Made by a program: the position numbers and the translations under genes
Shown: one piece after another, positions 9,314 through 24,092 of the stretch
How positions within the stretch are numbered: position 1 is the first letter of the stretch
Layout of the letters: each line of letters opens with the position of its first letter
Source: Parapristionchus giblindavisi
Taxonomy: Eukaryota > Nematoda > Chromadorea > Rhabditida > Diplogasteridae
NCBI GenBank assembly: GCA_943737045.1
Contig: CALSFV010000237.1
Span: forward strand, 248,001 to 312,000
DNA length: 64,000 nt
Reading direction: 5' to 3'
The notes under the pieces: generated by a model
Told to the model about the DNA's origin: nothing
Seen by the model: only the letters and a program-made list of their open reading frames with translations
The model's database searches: none

Positions 9314-12300
9314 TTCGTGTCAAGTTAATATATTATCGAATCTTATCGTAGCATATACCACGTGAAAGAGCAAAAAATTCTGAATAATCTACACTTCAGT
9401 TCATGTCAAACTGTAATGCTGTGTTGATTCCACAATGCAATAAGTACAAAAGTAGCTTTCACTCTGATAAGACCAAAACAATACCTGAAATGAAAAATTG
9501 TCTGCTAAACCCAGCGTGTCATATACCAAAACGAAAGAGCAAAAAATTCTGAGTATTTTGCACATTCCCATGTTGAACAACGGCCACTTCAGCCGAATTC
9601 ACAAAATTGAATTATGCTTTTTTGGCAATAAAGAATTCGTGTCAAGTTAATATATTATCGAATCTTATCGTAGCATATACCACGTGAAAGAGCAAAAAAT
9701 TCTGAATAATCTACACTTCAGTTCATGTCAAACTGTAATGCTGTGTTGATTCCACAATGCAATAAGTACAAAAGTAGCTTTCACTCTGATAAGACCAAAA
9801 CAATACCTGAAATGAAAAATTTTCTGCTAAACCCAGCGTGTCATATACCAAACGAAAGAGCAAAAAATTCTGAGTATTTTGCACGTTCCCATGTTGAACA
9901 ACGGCCACTTCAGCCGAATTAACAAAATTGAATTATGCTTTTTTGGCAATAAAGAATTCGTGTCAAGTTAATATATTATCGAATCTTATCGTAGCATATA
10001 CCACGTGAAAGAGCAAAAAAATCTGAATAATCTACACTTCAGTTCATGTCAAACTGTAATGCTGTGTTGATTCCACAATGCAATTAGTACAAAAGTAGCT
10101 TTCACTCTGATAAGACCAAAACAATACCTGAAATGAAAAATTTTCTGCTAAACCCAGCGTGTCATATACCAAACGAAAGAGCAAACAATTCTGAGTATTT
10201 TGCACATTCCCATGTTGAACAACGGCCACTTCAGCCGAATTCACAAAATTGAATTATGCTTTTTTGGCAATAAAGAATTCGTGTCAAGTTAATATATTAT
10301 CGAATCTTATCGTAGCATATACCACGTGAAAGAGCAAAAAATTCTGAATAATCTACACTTCAGTTCATGTCAAACTGTAATGCTGTGTTGATTCCACAAT
10401 GCAATTAGTACAAAAGTAGCTTTCACTCTGATAAGACCAAAACAATACCTGAAATGAAAAATTTTCTGCTAAACCCAGCGTGTCATATACCAAACGAAAG
10501 AGCAAAAAATTCTGAGTATTTTGCACATTCCCATGTTGAACAACGGCCACTTCAGCCGAATTCACAAAATTGAATTATGCTTTTTTGGCAATAAAGAATT
10601 CGTGTCAAGTTAATATATTATCGAATCTTATCGTAGCATATACCACGTGAAAGAGCAAAAAATTCTGAATAATCTACACTTCAGTTCATGTCAAACTGTA
10701 ATGCTGTGTTGATTCCACAATGCAATAAGTACAAAAGTAGCTTTCACTCTGATAAGACCAAAACAATACCTGAAATGAAAAATTTTCTGCTAAACCCAGC
10801 GTGTCATATACCAAACGAAAGAGCAAAAAATTCTGAGTATTTTGCACATTCCCATGTTGAACAACGGCCACTTCAGCCGAATTCACAAAATTGAATTATG
10901 CTTTTTTGGCAATAAAGAATTCGTGTCAAGTTAATATATTATCGAATCTTATCGTAGCATATACCACGTGAAAGAGCAAAAAATTCTGAATAATCTACAC
11001 TTCAGTTCATGTCAAACTGTAATGCTGTGTTGATTCCACAATGCAATAAGTACAAAAGTAGCTTTCACTCTGATAAGACCAAAACAATACCTGAAATGAA
11101 AAATTGTCTGCTAAACCCAGCGTGTCATATACCAAAACGAAAGAGCAAAAAATTCTGAGTATTTTGCACATTCCCATGTTGAACAACGGCCACTTCAGCC
11201 GAATTCACAAAATTGAATTATGCTTTTTTGGCAATAAAGAATTCGTGTCAAGTTAATATATTATCGAATCTTATCGTAGCATATACCACGTGAAAGAGCA
11301 AAAAATTCTGAATAATCTACACTTCAGTTCATGTCAAACTGTAATGCTGTGTTGATTCCACAATGCAATAAGTACAAAAGTAGCTTTCACTCTGATAAGA
11401 CCAAAACAATACCTGAAATGAAAAATTTTCTGCTAAACCCAGCGTGTCATATACCAAACGAAAGAGCAAAAAATTCTGAGTATTTTGCACGTTCCCATGT
11501 TGAACAACGGCCACTTCAGCCGAATTAACAAAATTGAATTATGCTTTTTTGGCAATAAAGAATTCGTGTCAAGTTAATATATTATCGAATCTTATCGTAG
11601 CATATACCACGTGAAAGAGCAAAAAAATCTGAATAATCTACACTTCAGTTCATGTCAAACTGTAATGCTGTGTTGATTCCACAATGCAATTAGTACAAAA
11701 GTAGCTTTCACTCTGATAAGACCAAAACAATACCTGAAATGAAAAATTTTCTGCTAAACCCAGCGTGTCATATACCAAACGAAAGAGCAAACAATTCTGA
11801 GTATTTTGCACATTCCCATGTTGAACAACGGCCACTTCAGCCGAATTCACAAAATTGAATTATGCTTTTTTGGCAATAAAGAATTCGTGTCAAGTTAATA
11901 TATTATCGAATCTTATCGTAGCATATACCACGTGAAAGAGCAAAAAATTCTGAATAATCTACACTTCAGTTCATGTCAAACTGTAATGCTGTGTTGATTC
12001 CACAATGCAATTAGTACAAAAGTAGCTTTCACTCTGATAAGACCAAAACAATACCTGAAATGAAAAATTTTCTGCTAAACCCAGCGTGTCATATACCAAA
12101 CGAAAGAGCAAAAAATTCTGAGTATTTTGCACATTCCCATGTTGAACAACGGCCACTTCAGCCGAATTCACAAAATTGAATTATGCTTTTTTGGCAATAA
12201 AGAATTCGTGTCAAGTTAATATATTATCGAATCTTATCGTAGCATATACCACGTGAAAGAGCAAAAAATTCTGAATAATCTACACTTCAGTTCATGTCAA

Positions 12301-13489
12301 ACTGTAATGCTGTGTTGATTCCACAATGCAATAAGTACAAAAGTAGCTTTCACTCTGATAAGACCAAAACAATACCTGAAATGAAAAATTTTCTGCTAAA
12401 CCCAGCGTGTCATATACCAAAACGAAAGAGCAAAAATTTCTGAGTATTTTGCACATTCCCATGTTGAACAACGGCCACTTCAGCCGAATTCACAAAATTG
12501 AATTATGCTTTTTTGGCAATAAAGAATTCGTGTCAAGTTAATATATTATCGAATCTTATCGTAGCATATACCACGTGAAAGAGCAAAAAAATCTGAATAA
12601 TCTACACTTCAGTTCATGTCAAACTGTAATGCTGTGTTGATTCCACAATGCAATTAGTACAAAAGTAGCTTTCACTCTGATAAGACCAAAACAATACCTG
12701 AAATGAAAAATTTTCTGCTAAACCCAGCGTGTCATATACCAAACGAAAGAGCAAAAAATTCTGAGTATTTTGCACATTCCCATGTTGAACAACGGCCACT
12801 TCAGCCGAATTCACAAAATTGAATTATGCTTTTTTGGCAATAAAGAATTCGTGTCAAGTTAATATATTATCGAATCTTATCGTAGCATATACCACGTGAA
12901 AGAGCAAAAAAATCTGAATAATCTACACTTCAGTTCATGTCAAACTGTAATGCTGTGTTGATTCCACAATGCAATTAGTACAAAAGTAGCTTTCACTCTG
13001 ATAAGACCAAAACAATACCTGAAATGAAAAATTTTCTGCTAAACCCAGCGTGTCATATACCAAACGAAAGAGCAAAAAATTCTGAGTATTTTGCACATTC
13101 CCATGTTGAACAACGGCCACTTCAGCCGAATTCACAAAATTGAATTATGCTTTTTTGGCAATAAAGAATTCGTGTCAAGTTAATATATTATCGAATCTTA
13201 TCGTAGCATATACCACGTGAAAGAGCAAAAAATTCTGAATAATCTACACTTCAGTTCATGTCAAACTGTAATGCTGTGTTGATTCCACAATGCAATAAGT
13301 ACAAAAGTAGCTTTCACTCTGATAAGACCAAAACAATACCTGAAATGAAAAATTTTCTGCTAAACCCAGCGTGTCATATACCAAACGAAAGAGCAAAAAA
13401 TTCTGAGTATTTTGCACATTCCCATGTTGAACAACGGCCACTTCAGCCGAATTCACAAAATTGAATTATGCTTTTTTGGCAATAAAGAA
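9314..13489 (+). repeat. 13-monomer HOR copy 1 (4,176 bp)
   Basis: Order: Cg D E A B, then Cg D E A Ct A A B. The unit is itself a 5-mer (1,606 bp) followed by an 8-mer that repeats the first four monomers and adds Ct A A B, so the HOR is nested. Three one-base insertions (two Cg, one Ct) give 13 x 321 + 3 = 4,176 bp. Copy 2 follows directly. The only difference I noticed between the copies is T at 10342 against A at 14518. Confidence 0.9.
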
Positions 13490-16400
13490 TTCGTGTCAAG
13501 TTAATATATTATCGAATCTTATCGTAGCATATACCACGTGAAAGAGCAAAAAATTCTGAATAATCTACACTTCAGTTCATGTCAAACTGTAATGCTGTGT
13601 TGATTCCACAATGCAATAAGTACAAAAGTAGCTTTCACTCTGATAAGACCAAAACAATACCTGAAATGAAAAATTGTCTGCTAAACCCAGCGTGTCATAT
13701 ACCAAAACGAAAGAGCAAAAAATTCTGAGTATTTTGCACATTCCCATGTTGAACAACGGCCACTTCAGCCGAATTCACAAAATTGAATTATGCTTTTTTG
13801 GCAATAAAGAATTCGTGTCAAGTTAATATATTATCGAATCTTATCGTAGCATATACCACGTGAAAGAGCAAAAAATTCTGAATAATCTACACTTCAGTTC
13901 ATGTCAAACTGTAATGCTGTGTTGATTCCACAATGCAATAAGTACAAAAGTAGCTTTCACTCTGATAAGACCAAAACAATACCTGAAATGAAAAATTTTC
14001 TGCTAAACCCAGCGTGTCATATACCAAACGAAAGAGCAAAAAATTCTGAGTATTTTGCACGTTCCCATGTTGAACAACGGCCACTTCAGCCGAATTAACA
14101 AAATTGAATTATGCTTTTTTGGCAATAAAGAATTCGTGTCAAGTTAATATATTATCGAATCTTATCGTAGCATATACCACGTGAAAGAGCAAAAAAATCT
14201 GAATAATCTACACTTCAGTTCATGTCAAACTGTAATGCTGTGTTGATTCCACAATGCAATTAGTACAAAAGTAGCTTTCACTCTGATAAGACCAAAACAA
14301 TACCTGAAATGAAAAATTTTCTGCTAAACCCAGCGTGTCATATACCAAACGAAAGAGCAAACAATTCTGAGTATTTTGCACATTCCCATGTTGAACAACG
14401 GCCACTTCAGCCGAATTCACAAAATTGAATTATGCTTTTTTGGCAATAAAGAATTCGTGTCAAGTTAATATATTATCGAATCTTATCGTAGCATATACCA
14501 CGTGAAAGAGCAAAAAAATCTGAATAATCTACACTTCAGTTCATGTCAAACTGTAATGCTGTGTTGATTCCACAATGCAATTAGTACAAAAGTAGCTTTC
14601 ACTCTGATAAGACCAAAACAATACCTGAAATGAAAAATTTTCTGCTAAACCCAGCGTGTCATATACCAAACGAAAGAGCAAAAAATTCTGAGTATTTTGC
14701 ACATTCCCATGTTGAACAACGGCCACTTCAGCCGAATTCACAAAATTGAATTATGCTTTTTTGGCAATAAAGAATTCGTGTCAAGTTAATATATTATCGA
14801 ATCTTATCGTAGCATATACCACGTGAAAGAGCAAAAAATTCTGAATAATCTACACTTCAGTTCATGTCAAACTGTAATGCTGTGTTGATTCCACAATGCA
14901 ATAAGTACAAAAGTAGCTTTCACTCTGATAAGACCAAAACAATACCTGAAATGAAAAATTTTCTGCTAAACCCAGCGTGTCATATACCAAACGAAAGAGC
15001 AAAAAATTCTGAGTATTTTGCACATTCCCATGTTGAACAACGGCCACTTCAGCCGAATTCACAAAATTGAATTATGCTTTTTTGGCAATAAAGAATTCGT
15101 GTCAAGTTAATATATTATCGAATCTTATCGTAGCATATACCACGTGAAAGAGCAAAAAATTCTGAATAATCTACACTTCAGTTCATGTCAAACTGTAATG
15201 CTGTGTTGATTCCACAATGCAATAAGTACAAAAGTAGCTTTCACTCTGATAAGACCAAAACAATACCTGAAATGAAAAATTGTCTGCTAAACCCAGCGTG
15301 TCATATACCAAAACGAAAGAGCAAAAAATTCTGAGTATTTTGCACATTCCCATGTTGAACAACGGCCACTTCAGCCGAATTCACAAAATTGAATTATGCT
15401 TTTTTGGCAATAAAGAATTCGTGTCAAGTTAATATATTATCGAATCTTATCGTAGCATATACCACGTGAAAGAGCAAAAAATTCTGAATAATCTACACTT
15501 CAGTTCATGTCAAACTGTAATGCTGTGTTGATTCCACAATGCAATAAGTACAAAAGTAGCTTTCACTCTGATAAGACCAAAACAATACCTGAAATGAAAA
15601 ATTTTCTGCTAAACCCAGCGTGTCATATACCAAACGAAAGAGCAAAAAATTCTGAGTATTTTGCACGTTCCCATGTTGAACAACGGCCACTTCAGCCGAA
15701 TTAACAAAATTGAATTATGCTTTTTTGGCAATAAAGAATTCGTGTCAAGTTAATATATTATCGAATCTTATCGTAGCATATACCACGTGAAAGAGCAAAA
15801 AAATCTGAATAATCTACACTTCAGTTCATGTCAAACTGTAATGCTGTGTTGATTCCACAATGCAATTAGTACAAAAGTAGCTTTCACTCTGATAAGACCA
15901 AAACAATACCTGAAATGAAAAATTTTCTGCTAAACCCAGCGTGTCATATACCAAACGAAAGAGCAAACAATTCTGAGTATTTTGCACATTCCCATGTTGA
16001 ACAACGGCCACTTCAGCCGAATTCACAAAATTGAATTATGCTTTTTTGGCAATAAAGAATTCGTGTCAAGTTAATATATTATCGAATCTTATCGTAGCAT
16101 ATACCACGTGAAAGAGCAAAAAATTCTGAATAATCTACACTTCAGTTCATGTCAAACTGTAATGCTGTGTTGATTCCACAATGCAATTAGTACAAAAGTA
16201 GCTTTCACTCTGATAAGACCAAAACAATACCTGAAATGAAAAATTTTCTGCTAAACCCAGCGTGTCATATACCAAACGAAAGAGCAAAAAATTCTGAGTA
16301 TTTTGCACATTCCCATGTTGAACAACGGCCACTTCAGCCGAATTCACAAAATTGAATTATGCTTTTTTGGCAATAAAGAATTCGTGTCAAGTTAATATAT

Positions 16401-17665
16401 TATCGAATCTTATCGTAGCATATACCACGTGAAAGAGCAAAAAATTCTGAATAATCTACACTTCAGTTCATGTCAAACTGTAATGCTGTGTTGATTCCAC
16501 AATGCAATAAGTACAAAAGTAGCTTTCACTCTGATAAGACCAAAACAATACCTGAAATGAAAAATTTTCTGCTAAACCCAGCGTGTCATATACCAAAACG
16601 AAAGAGCAAAAATTTCTGAGTATTTTGCACATTCCCATGTTGAACAACGGCCACTTCAGCCGAATTCACAAAATTGAATTATGCTTTTTTGGCAATAAAG
16701 AATTCGTGTCAAGTTAATATATTATCGAATCTTATCGTAGCATATACCACGTGAAAGAGCAAAAAAATCTGAATAATCTACACTTCAGTTCATGTCAAAC
16801 TGTAATGCTGTGTTGATTCCACAATGCAATTAGTACAAAAGTAGCTTTCACTCTGATAAGACCAAAACAATACCTGAAATGAAAAATTTTCTGCTAAACC
16901 CAGCGTGTCATATACCAAACGAAAGAGCAAAAAATTCTGAGTATTTTGCACATTCCCATGTTGAACAACGGCCACTTCAGCCGAATTCACAAAATTGAAT
17001 TATGCTTTTTTGGCAATAAAGAATTCGTGTCAAGTTAATATATTATCGAATCTTATCGTAGCATATACCACGTGAAAGAGCAAAAAAATCTGAATAATCT
17101 ACACTTCAGTTCATGTCAAACTGTAATGCTGTGTTGATTCCACAATGCAATTAGTACAAAAGTAGCTTTCACTCTGATAAGACCAAAACAATACCTGAAA
17201 TGAAAAATTTTCTGCTAAACCCAGCGTGTCATATACCAAACGAAAGAGCAAAAAATTCTGAGTATTTTGCACATTCCCATGTTGAACAACGGCCACTTCA
17301 GCCGAATTCACAAAATTGAATTATGCTTTTTTGGCAATAAAGAATTCGTGTCAAGTTAATATATTATCGAATCTTATCGTAGCATATACCACGTGAAAGA
17401 GCAAAAAATTCTGAATAATCTACACTTCAGTTCATGTCAAACTGTAATGCTGTGTTGATTCCACAATGCAATAAGTACAAAAGTAGCTTTCACTCTGATA
17501 AGACCAAAACAATACCTGAAATGAAAAATTTTCTGCTAAACCCAGCGTGTCATATACCAAACGAAAGAGCAAAAAATTCTGAGTATTTTGCACATTCCCA
17601 TGTTGAACAACGGCCACTTCAGCCGAATTCACAAAATTGAATTATGCTTTTTTGGCAATAAAGAA
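13490..17665 (+). repeat. 13-monomer HOR copy 2 (4,176 bp)
   Basis: Same order of 13 classes as 9314-13489, including the rare Cg (p187 G) and Ct (p232 T) monomers at matching places. Near-identity over 4 kb implies a duplication recent relative to the divergence between neighbouring monomers, which is a few percent. Confidence 0.9.
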
Positions 17666-18629
17666 TTCGTGTCAAGTTAATATATTATCGAATCTTATCG
17701 TAGCATATACCACGTGAAAGAGCAAAAAATTCTGAATAATCTACACTTCAGTTCATGTCAAACTGTAATGCTGTGTTGATTCCACAATGCAATAAGTACA
17801 AAAGTAGCTTTCACTCTGATAAGACCAAAACAATACCTGAAATGAAAAATTGTCTGCTAAACCCAGCGTGTCATATACCAAAACGAAAGAGCAAAAAATT
17901 CTGAGTATTTTGCACATTCCCATGTTGAACAACGGCCACTTCAGCCGAATTCACAAAATTGAATTATGCTTTTTTGGCAATAAAGAATTCGTGTCAAGTT
18001 AATATATTATCGAATCTTATCGTAGCATATACCACGTGAAAGAGCAAAAAATTCTGAATAATCTACACTTCAGTTCATGTCAAACTGTAATGCTGTGTTG
18101 ATTCCACAATGCAATAAGTACAAAAGTAGCTTTCACTCTGATAAGACCAAAACAATACCTGAAATGAAAAATTTTCTGCTAAACCCAGCGTGTCATATAC
18201 CAAACGAAAGAGCAAAAAATTCTGAGTATTTTGCACGTTCCCATGTTGAACAACGGCCACTTCAGCCGAATTAACAAAATTGAATTATGCTTTTTTGGCA
18301 ATAAAGAATTCGTGTCAAGTTAATATATTATCGAATCTTATCGTAGCATATACCACGTGAAAGAGCAAAAAAATCTGAATAATCTACACTTCAGTTCATG
18401 TCAAACTGTAATGCTGTGTTGATTCCACAATGCAATTAGTACAAAAGTAGCTTTCACTCTGATAAGACCAAAACAATACCTGAAATGAAAAATTTTCTGC
18501 TAAACCCAGCGTGTCATATACCAAACGAAAGAGCAAACAATTCTGAGTATTTTGCACATTCCCATGTTGAACAACGGCCACTTCAGCCGAATTCACAAAA
18601 TTGAATTATGCTTTTTTGGCAATAAAGAA
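17666..18629 (+). repeat. 13-monomer HOR, partial third copy (Cg D E)
   Basis: Three monomers continue the HOR register and then the order changes from the expected A to B, so the third copy is truncated at 18629/18630 or was overwritten by a later exchange. Confidence 0.8.
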
Positions 18630-19593
18630 TTCGTGTCAAGTTAATATATTATCGAATCTTATCGTAGCATATACCACGTGAAAGAGCAAAAAATTCTGAA
18701 TAATCTACACTTCAGTTCATGTCAAACTGTAATGCTGTGTTGATTCCACAATGCAATAAGTACAAAAGTAGCTTTCACTCTGATAAGACCAAAACAATAC
18801 CTGAAATGAAAAATTTTCTGCTAAACCCAGCGTGTCATATACCAAACGAAAGAGCAAAAAATTCTGAGTATTTTGCACATTCCCATGTTGAACAACGGCC
18901 ACTTCAGCCGAATTCACAAAATTGAATTATGCTTTTTTGGCAATAAAGAATTCGTGTCAAGTTAATATATTATCGAATCTTATCGTAGCATATACCACGT
19001 GAAAGAGCAAAAAATTCTGAATAATCTACACTTCAGTTCATGTCAAACTGTAATGCTGTGTTGATTCCACAATGCAATAAGTACAAAAGTAGCTTTCACT
19101 CTGATAAGACCAAAACAATACCTGAAATGAAAAATTTTCTGCTAAACCCAGCGTGTCATATACCAAAACGAAAGAGCAAAAAATTCTGAGTATTTTGCAC
19201 ATTCCCATGTTGAACAACGGCCACTTCAGCCGAATTCACAAAATTGAATTATGCTTTTTTGGCAATAAAGAATTCGTGTCAAGTTAATATATTATCGAAT
19301 CTTATCGTAGCATATACCACGTGAAAGAGCAAAAAAATCTGAATAATCTACACTTCAGTTCATGTCAAACTGTAATGCTGTGTTGATTCCACAATGCAAT
19401 TAGTACAAAAGTAGCTTTCACTCTGATAAGACCAAAACAATACCTGAAATGAAAAATTTTCTGCTAAACCCAGCGTGTCATATACCAAACGAAAGAGCAA
19501 AAAATTCTGAGTATTTTGCACGTTCCCATGTTGAACAACGGCCACTTCAGCCGAATTAACAAAATTGAATTATGCTTTTTTGGCAATAAAGAA
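18630..19593 (+). repeat. B C F transition monomers
   Basis: Three monomers linking the 13-mer HOR to a 964-bp trimer. The last is the first class F copy: p65 A and p129 T, as in A, on the left, with p250 G and p286 A, as in D, on the right. It therefore looks like an A/D recombinant that later became common near 26-31 kb. Confidence 0.75.
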
Positions 19594-20557
19594 TTCGTGT
19601 CAAGTTAATATATTATCGAATCTTATCGTAGCATATACCACGTGAAAGAGCAAAAAAATCTGAATAATCTACACTTCAGTTCATGTCAAACTGTAATGCT
19701 GTGTTGATTCCACAATGCAATTAGTACAAAAGTAGCTTTCACTCTGATAAGACCAAAACAATACCTGAAATGAAAAATTTTCTGCTAAACCCAGCGTGTC
19801 ATATACCATACGAAAGAGCAAACAATTCTGAGTATTTTGCACATTCCCATGTTGAACAACGGCCACTTCAGCCGAATTAACAAAATTGAATTATGCTTTT
19901 TTGGCAATAAAGAATTCGTGTCAAGTTAATATATTATCGAATCTTATCGTAGCATATACCAAGTGAAAGAGCAAAAAATTCTGAATAATCTACACTTCAG
20001 TTCATGTCAAACTGTAATGCTGTGTTGATTCCACAATGCAATAAGTACAAAAGTAGCTTTCACTCTGATAAGACCAAAACAATACCTGAAATGAAAAATT
20101 TTCTGCTAAACCCAGCGTGTCATATACCAAAACGAAAGAGCAAAAATTTCTGAGTATTTTGCACATTCCCATGTTGAACAACGGCCACTTCAGCCGAATT
20201 CACAAAATTGAATTATGCTTTTTTGGCAATAAAGAATTCGTGTCAAGTTAATATATTATCGAATCTTATCGTAGCATATACCACGTGAAAGAGCAAAAAA
20301 ATCTGAATAATCTACACTTCAGTTCATGTCAAACTGTAATGCTGTGTTGATTCCACAATGCAATTAGTACAAAAGTAGCTTTCACTCTGATAAGACCAAA
20401 ACAATACCTGAAATGAAAAATTTTCTGCTAAACCCAGCGTGTCATATACCAAACGAAAGAGCAAAAAATTCTGAGTATTTTGCACATTCCCTAGTTGAAC
20501 AACGGCCACTTCAGCCGAATTCACAAAATTGAATTATGCTTTTTTGGCAATAAAGAA
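19594..20557 (+). repeat. 964-bp trimer copy 1 (G Ct A)
   Basis: G carries p216 T and p230 C. The Ct monomer also has p48 A, destroying CACGTG. The A monomer has a two-base change, AT to TA, at 20492-20493. The trio recurs in the next 964 bp without that last change. Confidence 0.88.
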
Positions 20558-21521
20558 TTCGTGTCAAGTTAATATATTATCGAATCTTATCGTAGCATAT
20601 ACCACGTGAAAGAGCAAAAAAATCTGAATAATCTACACTTCAGTTCATGTCAAACTGTAATGCTGTGTTGATTCCACAATGCAATTAGTACAAAAGTAGC
20701 TTTCACTCTGATAAGACCAAAACAATACCTGAAATGAAAAATTTTCTGCTAAACCCAGCGTGTCATATACCATACGAAAGAGCAAACAATTCTGAGTATT
20801 TTGCACATTCCCATGTTGAACAACGGCCACTTCAGCCGAATTAACAAAATTGAATTATGCTTTTTTGGCAATAAAGAATTCGTGTCAAGTTAATATATTA
20901 TCGAATCTTATCGTAGCATATACCAAGTGAAAGAGCAAAAAATTCTGAATAATCTACACTTCAGTTCATGTCAAACTGTAATGCTGTGTTGATTCCACAA
21001 TGCAATAAGTACAAAAGTAGCTTTCACTCTGATAAGACCAAAACAATACCTGAAATGAAAAATTTTCTGCTAAACCCAGCGTGTCATATACCAAAACGAA
21101 AGAGCAAAAATTTCTGAGTATTTTGCACATTCCCATGTTGAACAACGGCCACTTCAGCCGAATTCACAAAATTGAATTATGCTTTTTTGGCAATAAAGAA
21201 TTCGTGTCAAGTTAATATATTATCGAATCTTATCGTAGCATATACCACGTGAAAGAGCAAAAAAATCTGAATAATCTACACTTCAGTTCATGTCAAACTG
21301 TAATGCTGTGTTGATTCCACAATGCAATTAGTACAAAAGTAGCTTTCACTCTGATAAGACCAAAACAATACCTGAAATGAAAAATTTTCTGCTAAACCCA
21401 GCGTGTCATATACCAAACGAAAGAGCAAAAAATTCTGAGTATTTTGCACATTCCCATGTTGAACAACGGCCACTTCAGCCGAATTCACAAAATTGAATTA
21501 TGCTTTTTTGGCAATAAAGAA
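20558..21521 (+). repeat. 964-bp trimer copy 2 (G Ct A)
   Basis: Same three classes with the same rare p216 T, p48 A and p232 T marks as the preceding trimer, in the same order. This is a tandem trimer duplication (3 x 321 + 1). Confidence 0.88.
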
Positions 21522-22164
21522 TTCGTGTCAAGTTAATATATTATCGAATCTTATCGTAGCATATACCACGTGAAAGAGCAAAAAAATCTGAATAATCTAC
21601 ACTTCAGTTCATGTCAAACTGTAATGCTGTGTTGATTCCACAATGCAATTAGTACAAAAGTAGCTTTCACTCTGATAAGACCAAAACAATACCTGAAATG
21701 AAAAATTTTCTGCTAAACCCAGCGTGTCATATACCAAACGAAAGAGCAAAAAATTCTGAGTATTTTGCACATTCCCATGTTGAACAACGGCCACTTCAGC
21801 CGAATTCACAAAATTGAATTATGCTTTTTTGGCAATAAAGAATTCGTGTCAAGTTAATATATTATGGAATCTTATCGTAGCATATACCACGTGAAAGAGC
21901 AAAAAATTCTGAATAATCTACACTTCAGTTCATGTCAAACTGTAATGCTGTGTTGATTCCACAATGCAATAAGTACAAAAGTAGCTTTCACTCTGATAAG
22001 ACCAAAACAATACCTGAAATGAAAAATTGTCTGCCAAACCCAGCGTGTCATATACCAAAACGAAAGAGCAAAAAATTCTGAGTATTTTGCACATTCCCAT
22101 GTTGAACAACGGCCACTTCAGCCGAATTCACAAAATTGAATTATGCTTTTTTGGCAATAAAGAA
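21522..22164 (+). repeat. A Cg pair with singleton changes
   Basis: A, then a Cg-type monomer with two private substitutions: p24 C to G at 21866 in the otherwise near-invariant left segment, and CTGCC for CTGCT near 22033. It is one of the more diverged single monomers in the first 25 kb. Confidence 0.8.
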
Positions 22165-24092
22165 TTCGTGTCAAGTTAATATATTATCGAATCTTATCGT
22201 AGCATATACCACGTGAAAGAGCAAAAAATTCTGAATAATCTACACTTCAGTTCATGTCAAACTGTAATGCTGTGTTGATTCCACAATGCAATAAGTACAA
22301 AAGTAGCTTTCACTCTGATAAGACCAAAACAATACCTGAAATGAAAAATTTTCTGCTAAACCCAGCGTGTCATATACCAAACGAAAGAGCAAAAAATTCT
22401 GAGTATTTTGCACGTTCCCATGTTGAACAACGGCCACTTCAGCCGAATTAACAAAATTGAATTATGCTTTTTTGGCAATAAAGAATTCGTGTCAAGTTAA
22501 TATATTATCGAATCTTATCGTAGCATATACCACGTGAAAGAGCAAAAAAATCTGAATAATCTACACTTCAGTTCATGTCAAACTGTAATGCTGTGTTGAT
22601 TCCACAATGCAATAAGTACAAAAGTAGCTTTCACTCTGATAAGACCAAAACAATACCTGAAATGAAAAATTTTCTGCTAAACCCAGCGTGTCATATACCA
22701 AACGAAAGAGCAAAAAATTCTGAGTATTTTGCACATTCCCATGTTGAACAACGGCCACTTCAGCCGAATTCACAAAATTGAATTATGCTTTTTTGGCAAT
22801 AAAGAATTCGTGTCAAGTTAATATATTATCGAATCTTATCGTAGCATATACCACGTGAAAGAGCAAAAAATTCTGAATAATCTACACTTCAGTTCATGTC
22901 AAACTGTAATGCTGTGTTGATTCCACAATGCAATAAGTACAAAAGTAGCTTTCACTCTGATAAGACCAAAACAATACCTGAAATGAAAAATTTTCTGCTA
23001 AACCCAGCGTGTCATATACCAAAACGAAAGAGCAAAAAATTCTGAGTATTTTGCACATTCCCATGTTGAACAACGGCCACTTCAGCCGAATTCACAAAAT
23101 TGAATTATGCTTTTTTGGCAATAAAGAATTCGTGTCAAGTTAATATATTATCGAATCTTATCGTAGCATATACCACGTGAAAGAGCAAAAAATTCTGAAT
23201 AATCTACACTTCAGTTCATGTCAAACTGTAATGCTGTGTTGATTCCACAATGCAATAAGTACAAAAGTAGCTTTCACTCTGATAAGACCAAAACAATACC
23301 TGAAATGAAAAATTTTCTGCTAAACCCAGCGTGTCATATACCAAACGAAAGAGCAAAAAATTCTGAGTATTTTGCACGTTCCCATGTTGAACAACGGCCA
23401 CTTCAGCCGAATTAACAAAATTGAATTATGCTTTTTTGGCAATAAAGAATTCGTGTCAAGTTAATATATTATCGAATCTTATCGTAGCATATACCACGTG
23501 AAAGAGCAAAAAAATCTGAATAATCTACACTTCAGTTCATGTCAAACTGTAATGCTGTGTTGATTCCACAATGCAATTAGTACAAAAGTAGCTTTCACTC
23601 TGATAAGACCAAAACAATACCTGAAATGAAAAATTTTCTGCTAAACCCAGCGTGTCATATACCAAACGAAAGAGCAAAAAATTCTGAGTATTTTGCACAT
23701 TCCCATGTTGAACAACGGCCACTTCAGCCGAATTCACAAAATTGAATTATGCTTTTTTGGCAATAAAGAATTCGTGTCAAGTTAATATATTATCGAATCT
23801 TATCGTAGCATATACCACGTGAAAGAGCAAAAAATTCTGAATAATCTACACTTCAGTTCATGTCAAACTGTAATGCTGTGTTGATTCCACAATGCAATAA
23901 GTACAAAAGTAGCTTTCACTCTGATAAGACCAAAACAATACCTGAAATGAAAAATTTTCTGCTAAACCCAGCGTGTCATATACCAAAACGAAAGAGCAAA
24001 AAATTCTGAGTATTTTGCACATTCCCATGTTGAACAACGGCCACTTCAGCCGAATTCACAAAATTGAATTATGCTTTTTTGGCAATAAAGAA
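22165..24092 (+). repeat. Two 964-bp trimers of pattern D x C
   Basis: D B' C (22165-23128) and D A C (23129-24092). Only the middle monomer differs. B' carries p65 A with p129 A and p286 C, so it looks like A on the left and B on the right, the expected product of an exchange within this middle position. Confidence 0.8.
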
